The notes under the pieces are model-generated. The model did not search any database. It was given only the letters and a program-made list of their open reading frames with translations, and was not told the origin of the DNA. Positions 20,574-53,830 of a stretch of 64,000 nucleotides of DNA are shown here, piece after piece. The stretch covers positions 7,545,651-7,609,650 of the forward strand of contig OY997653.1 of assembly GCA_963921795.1 (NCBI GenBank), given 5' to 3'. This DNA comes from Nannobrachium achirus. Its lineage: Eukaryota; Chordata; Actinopteri; Myctophiformes; Myctophidae. The translations under genes were made by a program, and so were the position numbers. Each line of letters opens with the position of its first letter. Position 1 is the stretch's first letter.

Positions 20574-20657
20574 TATTTATTTTATAACGTGTGAATGATT
20601 GAACAGCGCCCTCGCGTGGTCACAGTTTTCAATGAGTCGCCAAGTCCGGTGTAACAG

Positions 20658-20671
20658 GTTTCCATAGCAAC
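20658..20671 (+). promoter_or_regulatory. RFX X-box in the ccdc40 promoter
   Basis: GTTTCCATAGCAAC fits the X-box consensus: two half-sites, GTTTCC and AGCAAC, separated by AT. X-boxes bound by RFX factors are the established proximal control element of ciliary genes. It lies about 75 bp before the probable exon 1 donor. Confidence 0.8.
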
Positions 20672-20684
20672 ACAACAAACACCA

Positions 20685-20744
20685 CACACCAAACGCCAAG
20701 GCTGACGGAGAGACAGACTGACAGACAGACAGATAGACAGAGAG
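20685..20744 (+). other. ccdc40: Probable noncoding exon 1 of ccdc40
   Basis: The region ends GACAGAGAG before a strong donor GTGAGT at 20745. The 5' end is not defined by sequence. It is placed here because exon 2 begins with an acceptor just before the ATG and the X-box lies immediately upstream. Confidence 0.55.
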
Positions 20745-20911
20745 GTGAGTTATGGTCTATGATTTGATGATGATTAAAAATGAATTTAAATGTCTTAAAA
20801 CTAAAGCTAAATGAGTAAAATGAGTAAATGACAGAGAGAACAGTTGGTTTGGTGTTACATCAGCACCTGTCGGGCTAGGATGTTTGGTAGAGGTGGAAGT
20901 ATAGTCTACTG

Positions 20912-21128
20912 CAGTGGTTCTCAACCTTTTCATGGTGGGAACTGGGGACCCCCAAAATAATCATATTTTAACTGGGGACCCCCAGAATAATCATATTCTA
21001 ACTGCGGACCCCCAATCATAGGCCTTGCGAGGCGTTTTGAGCATTGTCATTTTAGAGGTATTAAATGTCCTTAAATTGTCACTTTAGAAATGTGCAGATA
21101 CCCTCTATACACTTACACTGTATCTATG
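20912..21128. mobile_element. hAT left end with degenerate copy
   Basis: CAGTGGTTCTCAACCTTTTC followed by two repeats of AACTGGGGACCCCCAAAATA and a hairpin remnant CCTTGCGAGGCGTTTTGAGC. The right end was not found; CTGGGGACCCCCCAAAATAA at 22428 may belong to it. Confidence 0.6.
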
Positions 21129-21136
21129 TTGGTTTC

Positions 21137-21907
21137 CGTTGAGTGAGAAAACGGTGTCAGGCATAATCGCCTATAACATTTTCGCCAGGTCTTTTCGCGG
21201 GGCACTTTTGCCGTGGAGGAGAGTCTTTTCACCTACCTGTCTGAGCCATTTCGCCTACCCTCAATTCTGCTGTCAGACTGTCCATGTTTTCATATTATCT
21301 CTTTGTCATTTAAATATTATAGTGACTGTGACAGTGGTGTTACATGTCAAACCTACACATGGCTATCCTATGCACTCCATAGTAATCACATAAATACAGA
21401 GCTATTGGAATCAGGTGCGCCCAAATAATTAATTAATCCATGTCCCGATACTATACATTCTTTGGTGCAGTATTGAACAGTATTGTAAAATGAACAGTAT
21501 TGTAGGCCTATATTGTTTTAACATTAGGCTATACAAAATATATATGTAGGCTATTAGCCTATATAGGTCTATATAAGATATGCTACACCTAAATAGCCTA
21601 TAGAATCAACCTTGCCTGTCAACAGGCATAAAAAACTATTTTGCCATTTTTTAGGAATAAAATGTGATGTAAATAATAAATGTCAAGTAAACTGTTAGAT
21701 TCACTTGACACCACTGTCACAGTCACTATAATATTTAAATGACAAAGAGATAATTTGCAAACATGGACAGTCTGACAGCAGAATTGAGGGTAGGCGAAAT
21801 GGCTCAGACAGGTAGGTGAAAAGACTCTCCTCTAAGGCGAAAATGCCAGGCGAAAGGACCAAATGCGTGTAGGCGAATATGTTATAGGCGAAAGTGCTGG
21901 TGACCGA
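21137..21907. mobile_element. Foldback element, about 215-bp arms
   Basis: Arms about 21165-21345 and 21700-21900 are inverted copies: GTCTGAGCCATTTCGCCTAC and TAGTGACTGTGACAGTGGTG against their complements. GGCGAAA-type motifs recur near the outer ends. The spacer is about 350 bp and AT-rich. Confidence 0.85.
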
Positions 21908-22903
21908 GAAAACAATGGTGCACAACCATGTAACTTTTTTTATAAAACAAATCTTAAAATGGTCCTAGCTGTTAAATCGCTAAAGTTTTAGAACCCCCAC
22001 TCCGTTATTTTCAGCTTCTAAAGCCTTCTCTTTATATGTTTTCTATGATCCCTGCCCGGGACCGGTTTTCGCGGAAAAATTGCGTCATCACACTACCGGC
22101 CAATCACAGCGAGGGTTATACACTGCCGGCCAATCACAGCGCAGAACATACACTGCCGGGCTCTCTGGTGGGTTTAGGAAACACGCCTTCAGGAAGTACA
22201 CTGCAGTGTTTACACTGGAGGAGTCTAGCATGTAACTCCCCAACCGCTGCTCGTAGAAGGACACGGGAGACCTCATTGAAAGCGTCTCGGCGAGGCGGAC
22301 GCGGTGGTCTGACGGCCCGGTCCGCGAGCGAAAAACGGACGAAAAAAGCAAACGCGACCGCGGTTTGCTATACTGCTACAGACCACCAGTTGAGCAACTT
22401 ACACAGTATAGCTTTAAGTTAATCATCTGGGGACCCCCCAAAATAATATTTTATTAATTAAGTAAAAGTATCAATTACAGGAACCGGAACGTAGAAATAC
22501 TTTGTTACAAGTAGGTTGGAATAAAATGCTACTTAAAATGATGGTTCACTTTTTCATTAAATTGACCCAGTGTTGGGTTTGCCAACTGCAACCACTCTAA
22601 TAACGATTCTGAATCTGTTTTAATTTGAGTTTTATATTATTTAATGTGAAGTATAATAAATAAGTAAGCCTTGCTGAGCCATGAAGCCCTTAGGGAAGGA
22701 AGGAGCCTATCTCCTGATTATGTAGTGTTTACACCCCCTGGACATGATGCTAGTAGGTTACAGTATTTTTCACTAGCATTGTTCAGAGTTCTTTGGTATG
22801 ACCTGGCCGGGGTTTGAATCCTGGTCTCCCAGTCTCAGGGCGGACACTCTAACCACAGGGCCACTGAGCTGGTTCATACTGTATTACTGTGTGTGTCCAC
22901 CAG
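21908..22903. other. ccdc40 intron 1, mostly unrecognised
   Basis: 22080-22170 has three CACTGCCGGCCAATCACAGC-like phrases and the stretch to about 22420 is GC-rich and probably repeat-derived. No exon was recognised before 22904. Confidence 0.45.
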
Positions 22904-45257
<22,354 letters not shown>

Positions 45258-45639
45258 CCCTGTCCTTCCCAGCACCAGTAGAATGACCCTGTCCTTCCCA
45301 GCACCAGGAGAATGACCCTGTCCTCCCACCAGGAGAATGACCCTGTCCTCCCCAGCACCAGGAGACACTGAGGAGACTGACCTTCATCCTGTCCCCCCCA
45401 ACACCAGGAGAATGACCTTGTCCCCCCAACACCAGGACCCTGTCCTCCCCAACACCAGGAGAATGACTCTGTCCTCCTCAACACCAGGAGACACTGAGGA
45501 GACTGACCCTCAGCCTGTCCTCCCCAACACCAAGAGAATGACCCTGTCCCACCCGACACCAGGCGAATGATTCTGTCCTCCCCAGCACCAGGACCCTGAC
45601 ATCTATGTGATGAGATCCAGTACAATCTTACTCTCAGAC

Positions 45640-46221
45640 CAGGGGTCGGCAACCCAAAATATTGAAAGAGCCATATTGGACCAAAAAAAAACCAAAAGCA
45701 AATCTGTCTGGAGCCGCAAAAAAATAAAAGCCTTATACAAACCTTATAATGAAGGCAACACATGCTGTAAGTGTCTATTCATGGGTTCAATTTGTAGTCC
45801 TAAAGTGGCCATGTTGAGGACCAACACAGGTGTTTCACTTGTCTGATTGGCATAGAATTAATTTTCTACATCAATCAGAACACCTGTGTTGGTCCTCAAT
45901 ATGGCCACTGTAGGACTACAAATTGAACCCATGAATATTAGCTATATTAGCCTATTATCAAAATGACTAAGTGGGCTACAAATAAATAATGAGCATTCAT
46001 GATGCACATCATGGAGAGAATGTTAAAATGTAATATTTATCCTACATTTTTTTTACAGCATTGGAAAACGTTTAGAATATTTGTGTCATGTCTGTCCTCC
46101 TACAGAAACCATATTAAAACAAAAAATAAATGTTTCCCCTTTCTCCATTTTCATACATTTTTGAAAAGGTTCCAGGGAGCCAGTAGGGTGGCGCTAAAGA
46201 GCCGCGGGTTGCTGACCCCCG
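45640..46221. mobile_element. hAT MITE, CAGGGGTCGGCAACC termini
   Basis: A perfect 8-bp duplication TCTCAGAC lies at 45632-45639 and 46222-46229. It ends GGGTTGCTGACCCCCG. An inner hairpin (45774-45935) has arms with GTGTTGGTCCTCAA. AATAAA at 45723-45728 could serve as a polyadenylation signal for ccdc40. Confidence 0.93.
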
Positions 46222-46258
46222 TCTCAGACCATCAGATCTATCATCAGATCTATCAGAC

Positions 46259-46557
46259 CATAGATATAGAAAGCTAGACACCTTATTGGTTGCTGCAGTT
46301 CATTGGAGCGAAGAGATTGGCTAATCACATTGTCTCTATTCCGGGACTTATCAATTCAATTCCACAGAGCATAGAGCTGCGCTCAAAAAGACCCGCCCCC
46401 ATGCACCTGCCTCTGATTGGCCTACCGAACCTCCGTCTCTGTGACGCACGTGGAAGTGCTTCCGACAGAGTTCCGGAAACTTGCCCTAAAAATGTCAAGG
46501 ACTTTTTTTTTCAGACGCCCCTGAGCCGAAGGAGGCATCTACCTTTCTATGTCTATG
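46259..46557. mobile_element. hAT MITE, CATAGATATA termini
   Basis: A perfect 8-bp duplication TATCAGAC lies at 46251-46258 and 46558-46565. Same family as 13917-14289. Confidence 0.92.
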
Positions 46558-46565
46558 TATCAGAC

Positions 46566-46969
46566 AGTATAAGATATCTGAACGTTTAATGTGACAACTG
46601 TTTCACTGTTTGTTGAGTTATATATATACTGTACATATATGAAGACACTTCTTTCTGATAAGAATACATTTATTAATGATAATAAAAATAAAACAGTAAC
46701 ACAATGAAGATTAAAAACTGAAACTCAGACATAGTATAAGAAGCATTATATGACTGAACAGTACTTTCCTGTGTGTTTTGTTTTTGAAAACTGCTAATAA
46801 ATTATTCAATCATGAACACAGATTAGTATTATTGTTTGGTGTCCGGTAAGAACTTAACCCAGATGTCGTGACTCGTACGGAAGGCTCTGGGGTCTCTCTG
46901 TGTGAACTAGCTAAAGGTCTTGAGATGGTTTAATGTTGTTATAAGCTTTGTGTCTTGAAGACAGGTAAC
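46566..46969. other. Intergenic, unrecognised
   Basis: AT-rich sequence with AATAAAAATAAAAC near 46680. No gene or element was seen. Confidence 0.5.
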
Positions 46970-46977
46970 AAGTAGAG

Positions 46978-47361
46978 CAGTGTTTCTCAACCACTGTGCC
47001 TGGGGACCTTTGGTGTGCCCCTGAGAAGGGTCAAGTGTGCCCCTTGAAACTGCTTGAAAGCCAGTATTGTATTTATCATTTTAAAAAGTATTTAAACAGC
47101 CGATCTACAAGCACACAACGCCTCGCGGTGCGAGGTGTTGTGTGCTTGTAGATCTGCTGTTTTCACTACTGTTGTGCGACAGCCTTGTATGATGAAGCAG
47201 GGCTTTGCTTTGCGAAGAAAGGTACAAATTTGAAACTTGGAGATACAAGGTTTCTTCCCGACAGTGACGATATTTACACCCCCCCGTATTATGTTGGTGT
47301 GCCCATGGATTCTTGGGAAATGAAAAGTGTGCCCATGCAGTAAAAGGGTTGAGAAAAACTG
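46978..47361. mobile_element. hAT MITE, CAGTGTTTCTCAACC family, inverted
   Basis: Flanks AAGTAGAG and GAGTAGAG match at 7 of 8. Hairpin core at 47095-47167. Reverse-orientation relative of 24425-24796. Confidence 0.9.
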
Positions 47362-48390
47362 GAGTAGAGTACTCTGACTAAGGCTGTCACGATTGTGACA
47401 TTTTACATGGCGATTAATTGTCATTCAAATAATTGCGATTAACAATTTAATTTTGTTTTTGTCGTTGACAATTACATTTCTGTTTGGCTTGTAGGCTTTG
47501 AAGTTGCACATGGCAGATATGACACATAACCTAAATAAACAAAGAAATGAAGGACATAGGCCTACTGTATTTCACAACTTTGCACTATAAAAGAACATTG
47601 ATAGTGGAAATAGCCGATCTACAAGCTCATTGATAGTGGAAAAATGTTTGAACTAAACATTTTTCAACATGTAAATGATTATGACGATTATCACAAAATA
47701 ACTGTGATTATGTCAAATAATTGCGATTAGACAATTATGTAATAATTGTGACAGCCCTGTAGCAACTCATAATGTAATAACGGCTCATAATGTAATAAGG
47801 GCTCATAATGTAATAAGAAAAATGTAATAAAAACTCATAATGTAATAATCAGCTCATAATGTAATAAAAAAACGAGCGCATAACGTAATAATGGATTTTT
47901 CAATAATGTAATAATGTAATAATGTGTTACATTAAGAACCTCCACATAGGAGGCTCATAATGTAATAAAACTTCATAATGTAATAATGTATTTTTATTAC
48001 ATTATGAGCTGATTATTACATTATGAGCTTTTATTACATTTTAATTATTACATTATGCGCTTGTTTTTTATTACATTATGAGCTGATTATTACATTATGA
48101 GTTTTTATTACATGTTTTTATTACATTATAAGCCCTTATTACATTATGAGTTGCTACACACCCTGCCAACTTTGTTGATGAAGAATGGAGCAACTACCGG
48201 TATCTGCTAAACATGCAGCAAATTAATACATTTGGGAATCATTTAGCTGTACAAAGAGCATCCACAATGTTCAACATACAGTTCGTGATTGTATCGACAC
48301 TGGGTGTTGGGATGCAACATCGATAATATCCCCATGTGGTCAGTATGACGACAGTCTGCCATTGCTAGTTCTGGGCCACTTTGCCGAAAA

Positions 48391-48809
48391 GGCATTGACA
48401 CTAAGGCTTGCCCACCTGCCCCCGGCAGGTAAATAAAACTTTGGGGCAGGTGAAGTTTGCTTTCAGGTTGCCCGACCGGGCAATTGCTCATTTGAGAGGG
48501 GACACAACCGTCTATAAACACAACACAAGATATCTGTCTAAACACCTGAACGTGGCCATAAAAAAATATATAAAATGACGAAGTGTGAAACCATAGCAAT
48601 CATAACTACCTAGGTATTTGGATTTGGAGGTATTGAAGTATGATTCAAAATTGTTATTGCGTTAAATTGAGTGGTAATTAAAATCTTACCTATCATTTTA
48701 TAATGGACAATTTACTTTTTGGGCAAGTGTACATGACCTTTGGGCAAGTAGAACATGACCTGTACTTGCCCGACGGGCAAGTGCCTCTTAGACCTTAGTG
48801 TCAACCCCT
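48391..48809. mobile_element. hAT element nested in the foldback arm
   Basis: Termini GGCATTGACACTAAGG / CCTTAGTGTCAACCCCT. The flanks GCCGAAAA and GCCGAAGG are interpreted as the duplication because the uninterrupted right arm has a single GCCGAAGG. Same family as 27787-28273. Confidence 0.88.
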
Positions 48810-48879
48810 GCCGAAGGTCATGGGGACCATTATGTAAGCCTTGATGGACCAGTCACACACTTGATTCAAAGAGCGCACC

Positions 48880-49065
48880 ACTTTGATCTGTCCAGACCTA
48901 GGGCCAGAGTGAAGTACCGGGTCAGGGCCAGAGTGAGGGCCTTACGGCGAGAGTGAGGGCCAGATTTAGGGCCAGACCAGAGTGAGGGACCGAGTCAGGG
49001 CCAGAGTGAGGGCTAGACTTAGGGCCAGAGTGAGGGACAGATCGAAGTGGTGCGGTCTCCTATGC
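48880..49065. repeat. Spacer of the foldback, GGGCCAGAGTGAGGG repeats
   Basis: Short repeats of AGGGCCAGAGTGAGGG and GACTTAGGGCCAGA form the loop between the arms. Confidence 0.8.
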
Positions 49066-49769
49066 TTCCTGGACTCTTTGAATCAAGTGTGTGACTGGTC
49101 CATCAAGGCTTACATAATGATCCCCATGACCTTCGGCAAAGTGGCCCAGAACTAGCAATGGCAGACTGTCGTCATACTGACCACATGGGGATATTATCGA
49201 TGTTGTATCAACACCCAGTGTCGATACAATCACAAACTGTATGTTGAACATTGTGGATGCTCTTTGTACAGCTAAATTATCCCCATATGTATTCATTTGT
49301 TGCATGTTTAGCAGATAGTTGCTCCATTCTTCATCAACAAAGTTGGCAGGGTGTGTAGCAACTCATAAATTAATAATGGCTTATAATGTAATAAAAACAT
49401 GTAATAAAAACTCATAATGTAATAATCAGCTCATAATGTAATAAAAAACAAGCGCATAATGTGATAATTAAAATGTAATAAAAGCTCATAATATAATAAT
49501 AAGCTCATAATGTAATACAAATACATTATTACATTATGAAGTTTTATTACATTATGAGCCTCCTATGTGGAGGTTCTTAATGTAACACATTATTACATCA
49601 TTACATTATTGAAAAATCCATTATTACGTTATGCGCTCGTTTTTTTATTACATTATGAGCTGATTATTACATTATGAGTTTGTATTACATTTTTCTTATT
49701 ACATTATGAGCCCTTATTACATTATGAGCCGTTATTACATTATGAGTTGCTACAAGCCCTAACTCTGAC

Positions 49770-49990
49770 TGCCTCTGCTTGCATCTAAACTCAAGGGTAA
49801 TGGCGATAAGTCAGCTATGTCCATATATGGAGTTATACATTAGACTGATGTCATTACTAGATGTCTTTGCTTGCTCCATATACGGAGCTAGATATCGTCC
49901 TGGTCCAAACATGGAGTTTATGAGGTCAGACCTAGATAAGTTAGTAGGATGTGTTGGGTAGCTCCATATATGAAGTGCCAATATTTAGTG
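49770..49990. other. Intergenic, unrecognised
   Basis: CCATATATGGAGTT and related CCATATATGAAG phrases recur and resemble 13850-13900 and 15000-15090. Confidence 0.4.
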
Positions 49991-50428
49991 CAGGGGTCTT
50001 CAACAGGGGGTCCGGGACCCCTAGGGGGTCCTTAGAGTTTCTAAAGGGGGTCCTCCAAATCTTTGTGTGATAGAAGCTTTTTTTCTCCTTTTCTATATTA
50101 AACACTTGAACCCTAGCATCCATATTCTGAGAACTTTAGCCGAAAATAGACGATCTACAAGCTCACAACACCTCGCAGTGCGAGGCGTTGTGAGCTTGTA
50201 GTTCGGCTATTTTCGGCAAAGAGGTTTTGTGTAGAGGGGAAAAAGAGCAGACTAAGTACAGAGTGATAGGTCAAGTTTATTAAGCATTGACGGTTCAAGT
50301 GGTTAAATATCTGGAAACACAAATTTACATGAACCCAAAATACACTGATGATTGTGGGTTGTGGGGTTCCCTGCTTCATCTCTCTCTCAACTAAGGGGTC
50401 CGTGGCCTGAAAACGTTGAAGACCCCTG
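49991..50428. mobile_element. hAT MITE, CAGGGGTCTTCAAC termini
   Basis: A perfect 8-bp duplication ATTTAGTG lies at 49983-49990 and 50429-50436. The hairpin core at 50139-50217 has outer stem CCGAAAATAG / CTATTTTCGG. Confidence 0.94.
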
Positions 50429-50769
50429 ATTTAGTGGATAACTATGGCTACCTATCAACTACCCACGACATGAAGGTGAGTGAGGGCCTTCGTGCGGACG
50501 TACACGCTTATGTAGGTTTCTATCCCTATGTCCCTTTTCTGACTGGACAATATCATGGAGGTGAGGTTTGGTCAAGCTTCATGTGACATCACTACACACA
50601 CACACACACACACATATATGCAAACACACTTGCAATTTCTCAGAATTGCATCGTATTATTAGCAGCTTGAACAGCTGCCCAACAGATAGACAGCCGATGA
50701 CATCAGGATCTCCAGCAAAGTGCCCCTGTTGTGCCCGTAAATGGTAAAAAAAAAAGAAGTAAAAAAAGG

Positions 50770-51010
50770 TAAATGGTGAATTTTATCCAAAGCGCTTTAC
50801 ATTCACCCATTCACACACACATTCATACACCGGTGGCAGTGGAAACCATGCAAGGCACCAACCAGCTCACCGGGAGCAACTTGGGGTTCAGTGTCTTGCC
50901 CAAGGACACTTCGATATGTAGACCACTGACCCCTCGATCATTGGCCAAACTTTTGAGTGAGAACATCATTTCCCAGCAAGCGCAAGCTCAACCTCCTGAG
51001 CTACAGCCGC
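50770..51010. mobile_element. LINE/SINE 3' region
   Basis: AAAGCGCTTTACATTCACCC, CAAGGCACCAACCAGCTCAC, AGTGTCTTGCCCAAGGACAC and GAGCTACAGCCGCCCC are typical of a widespread teleost retroposon 3' end. Reverse orientation relative to 44690-44910. Confidence 0.7.
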
Positions 51011-51132
51011 CCCGTATATGGAAGTATTCCATTGCATTGCTGTGGTAAACGTGGAGAACGTGTGGAGAACACAAGAATACTGTGAAAAGAAGACAGAGAA
51101 TGAATCCCTGTTTCTGAGTTCACAGTGAATTC

Positions 51133-51545
51133 TTAAAGGACAACTTTGTTTGTTTTTTTACAACAAGGGTTTATATTTTAGATTGTAATTAGAGAAAAGA
51201 AAAGATGAGCGTTAAATGTTTTCTTTTACCGCTTTCTATCGTTTTAGCCATTTTAATGATGTTGATTTCACTGGGTGGGGGCATGCGTACAAGTTTTTAG
51301 ACACAAAAAGTCCATTCCCAAGATGCACCGCAATATTTCTTGGGCAGATGTGTTACTGTAAATAGTAATAAAGAAATTGGCGGCTTATTGTCTAAGAAAT
51401 ACATATTTTGACACTTGTACGCATGCCCACTGAAATCTAAATCGCTAAAATTGCTAAAACGATAGAAAGCAGTACATGAAAATATTTTAACACTCACCTT
51501 TTCTTTTCTCTAATTACAATCTAAAATATAAAGTTGAATTATTAA
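51133..51545. mobile_element. TTAA-type hairpin MITE, right end diverged
   Basis: It starts TTAAAGGACAACTTTGTTTG. The inverted arm TCTCTAATTACAATCTAAAA is at 51505-51535. Related to the complete 57350-57574 element. Confidence 0.7.
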
Positions 51546-52322
51546 ACACGAAGGATTCATGTCTCTCCTGATGCATTCGCTATAAAACACATCAAATGTG
51601 ACAGAATTACAAAGAGAAACGTCATCAAATGAATATACTATAACACTGGAAAGACCACTGTTCATTTGGCATGAACGAAAACACAAAGCCAAGTGTCCTA
51701 CATGTATTATGACTTTAAAGAACAAACACACAAAGCCAAGCGTCCTACATGTGATATGACTTTAATAAGATCATCTCCTGTATGAATCCATGTTAAATAA
51801 GGTCGAGGGAAGTGATATTTATAGGTTAAAACTTAGTTTTGTTTCATATCTTTGGAATAAAACTTCATTGAGTTAATATCTTAACCACTAGACCAAAAGG
51901 CTTTCCCTATAATCCTGGGGACACACTAGACCTAAGCTGAGGCAGTGAGACACTCAAGTGCAATAACAAATAATTAGCACAAACGTCTCAAATCAAAAAC
52001 TGGCGTCGACTGCAGGGGTCTTTGACTGACTCGTTAACTCGCATAGTTTTAGGGTACGGCTCTAAATTATAATTCAAATAATTTTAATTCAAATAATTTT
52101 CATTTTTAATGGAGTGGTGTTTGGGAAACAGTAATGCGTCTAGGTTTTTACTGGCTCTACTGAGCTGCGGTTTACGGTTGCGTTTTGTTATCAGAAGTTC
52201 AAATTTGGTGGATTTTAATTGGTTGAAATAGAAACCACCGGGGTGACTCTTTGTCCACATTGTTTTATTATCACATTTTTATCCCACCATTTTGCAACCC
52301 ATTTTTTCACCCACTGCCAATA
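51546..52322. other. Intergenic, unrecognised
   Basis: CACAAAGCCAAGTGTCCTAC occurs twice near 51685 and 51730. No gene was seen. Confidence 0.5.
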
Positions 52323-52330
52323 TCCTAAGC

Positions 52331-52765
52331 CAGGAGTCTTCAACAGGGGGTCCGGGACCCCTAGAGGGTCCTCTGAGTTACTACAGGGGGTCCTCCAAAT
52401 CTTCCAATCCTTTATATATTAACAACTTGAACCCCAGTGTCCATATTCGGATCCAAAAATAGCAGATCTACAAGCTCACAACGCCTCGCGCTGCGAGGCG
52501 TCGTGAGCTATTTTCGGCAAAGAGGTTTGTAGAGGGGAAAAAGAGCAGACTAAGAAAGTACAGGGTGAGAGGTCAAGTTTATTGGCTAATGACGGCTCAC
52601 ATGGTTAAATATCTGAAAACACAAATTGACATGAATCCAAAATACACTGATGATTGTGCTGTCAAACAATGAAACTATATGGAATCTATGAAAGGTTGTC
52701 GGGGTCCCTGCTTCATCTCTCTCTCAACTAAGGGGTCCTTGGCCTGAAAACGTTGAAGACCCCTG
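52331..52765. mobile_element. hAT MITE, CAGGAGTCTTCAAC termini
   Basis: A perfect 8-bp duplication TCCTAAGC lies at 52323-52330 and 52766-52773. Hairpin core at 52452-52520, with the right arm shortened. Confidence 0.93.
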
Positions 52766-52976
52766 TCCTAAGCTGTAATCCTGGGCTCTGCTCTCCCTCT
52801 GCCAACCTGGGGAGAGCCCCCAACTGAGCTCAAGCTTCCTTCAGTGCATGAGGAGGAGTGAGCAGGCCGCCATGTCAGTGTTCTTATTCTATGTTGTTGT
52901 TGTTTGTTTTGATGACATTGGTATCTCAACCTGAAAATGTATTTGAACAAATAAATATCACTTAAGGTGGTTGCAC

Positions 52977-53190
52977 GCTGCTGCATTTTCTTCGTTGCGA
53001 AATGTGTTTTTCAGGGCAAGGAGAGAGAGAGAGATAGAGAGAGCAAGGGACCCAGTGGTCCGAAAATAAATACGAAACAGGCGGCAGTGTGCAAACGTGA
53101 TTGACATAACGTGAGGTTGATTTATTTATTTACGTGCTCCAAAATTCGCTCCTATATTCTGCTGAAAAAACGCAGCAGTGTGCAACAACC
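52977..53190. mobile_element. DNA MITE, GGTTGCACGCTGCTGC termini
   Basis: GGTTGCACGCTGCTGCATTT pairs with CGCAGCAGTGTGCAACAACC. It contains a (GAGA)n run. No target duplication was resolved. Confidence 0.65.
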
Positions 53191-53697
53191 TAAAGGAGAG
53201 TTTCTGGGTAAAATCGACCCCCATACCTCTTTAAATGTCTTCTTACAAGCTTGCAAGATGGTCCAGACACCCCATAGTCCCAAAGAAGCATTATATTCCA
53301 TTTTTGATTGCAGCTTCTACCCGACCATGGCTCCATAATGGACTGCATTCATTCAGCTGTTCCTGTGCCCCTGCTTTCTACAGGTTACTGTTGTCCCGCG
53401 AGAGACGGCAGGATTTCAAGCTGAACGAGAGTCGAAAAGAGAAGCTTTTTGACAACAAAAATGGCTGCGCCCTGGAGAAGCTAATGCTAGGATGAAATAT
53501 ATAGTACGGGGAACTGATACGGAGCGAGAGATTGAATGAACGCGGTCCATTATGGAGCCATGGTCGGGTAGAAGATGCAATCAAAAATGGAATATAAGGC
53601 TTCTTTGGGACTATGGGGTGTCTGGACCATCTTGCAAGCTTGTAAGAAGACATTTAAATAGGTATGGGGGTCGATTTTACCCAGAAACTCTCCTTTA
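53191..53697. mobile_element. Foldback MITE, AAAGGAGAGTTTCTGGG termini
   Basis: About 150-bp arms start AAAGGAGAGTTTCTGGGTAA and end TACCCAGAAACTCTCCTTTA. CTAA and TTAA at the ends suggest a TTAA-type target. It lies just downstream of the zinc-finger gene. Confidence 0.85.
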
Positions 53698-53704
53698 ACT
53701 CCCC

Positions 53705-53770
53705 CGTTTAAGAGTTGCATTTTTTGGACGAAAGCATTTGCCACAAACCACAACTAAAGTCTGCGTTCCA
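53705..53770 (-). pseudogene. Remnant of a seventh zinc finger
   Basis: Downstream of the stop codon of the zinc-finger gene the minus strand reads VCGKCFRPKNATLKR, with FSC in a frame shifted by one base just upstream. This is the first half of a C2H2 finger (FxCxxCGKxFxxxxxLKR); the zinc-binding histidines are not intact. It looks like an ancestral finger lost when the ORF was shortened. Confidence 0.6.
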
Positions 53771-53830
53771 CTCCGTTCCGTGAGTTCTGGAACTGAATCT
53801 TTGTTCTATGGACATGCGTGCCTCTTCAGG

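Larger units (their letters stand above)
47759..49753. mobile_element. 2-kb foldback element with OTU-like fragment in both arms
   Basis: Outer termini GTAGCAACTCATAATG / CATTATGAGTTGCTAC. The flanks CAGCCCT and AAGCCCT are a 7-bp target duplication with one mismatch. Each arm has about 300 bp of CTCATAATGTAATAA-type tandem repeats, then a unique part. On the minus strand of the right arm this reads YGDNLAVQRASTMFNIQFVI and LLVLGHFAEGHGDHYVSL, resembling the C-terminal half of OTU cysteine proteases including the HY pair. The left arm carries the same segment. Long arms with internal tandem repeats and a 7-bp duplication recall Galileo/Foldback elements of the P superfamily. Confidence 0.85.
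47379..49761. mobile_element. hAT MITE split by a foldback element
   Basis: The left part is 47379-47758 and the right terminus is 49755-49761. The 8-bp duplication ACTCTGAC lies at 47371-47378 and 49762-49769, perfect across the 2-kb insertion. Same family as 4134-4539. Partial hairpin at 47600-47655. Confidence 0.93.
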
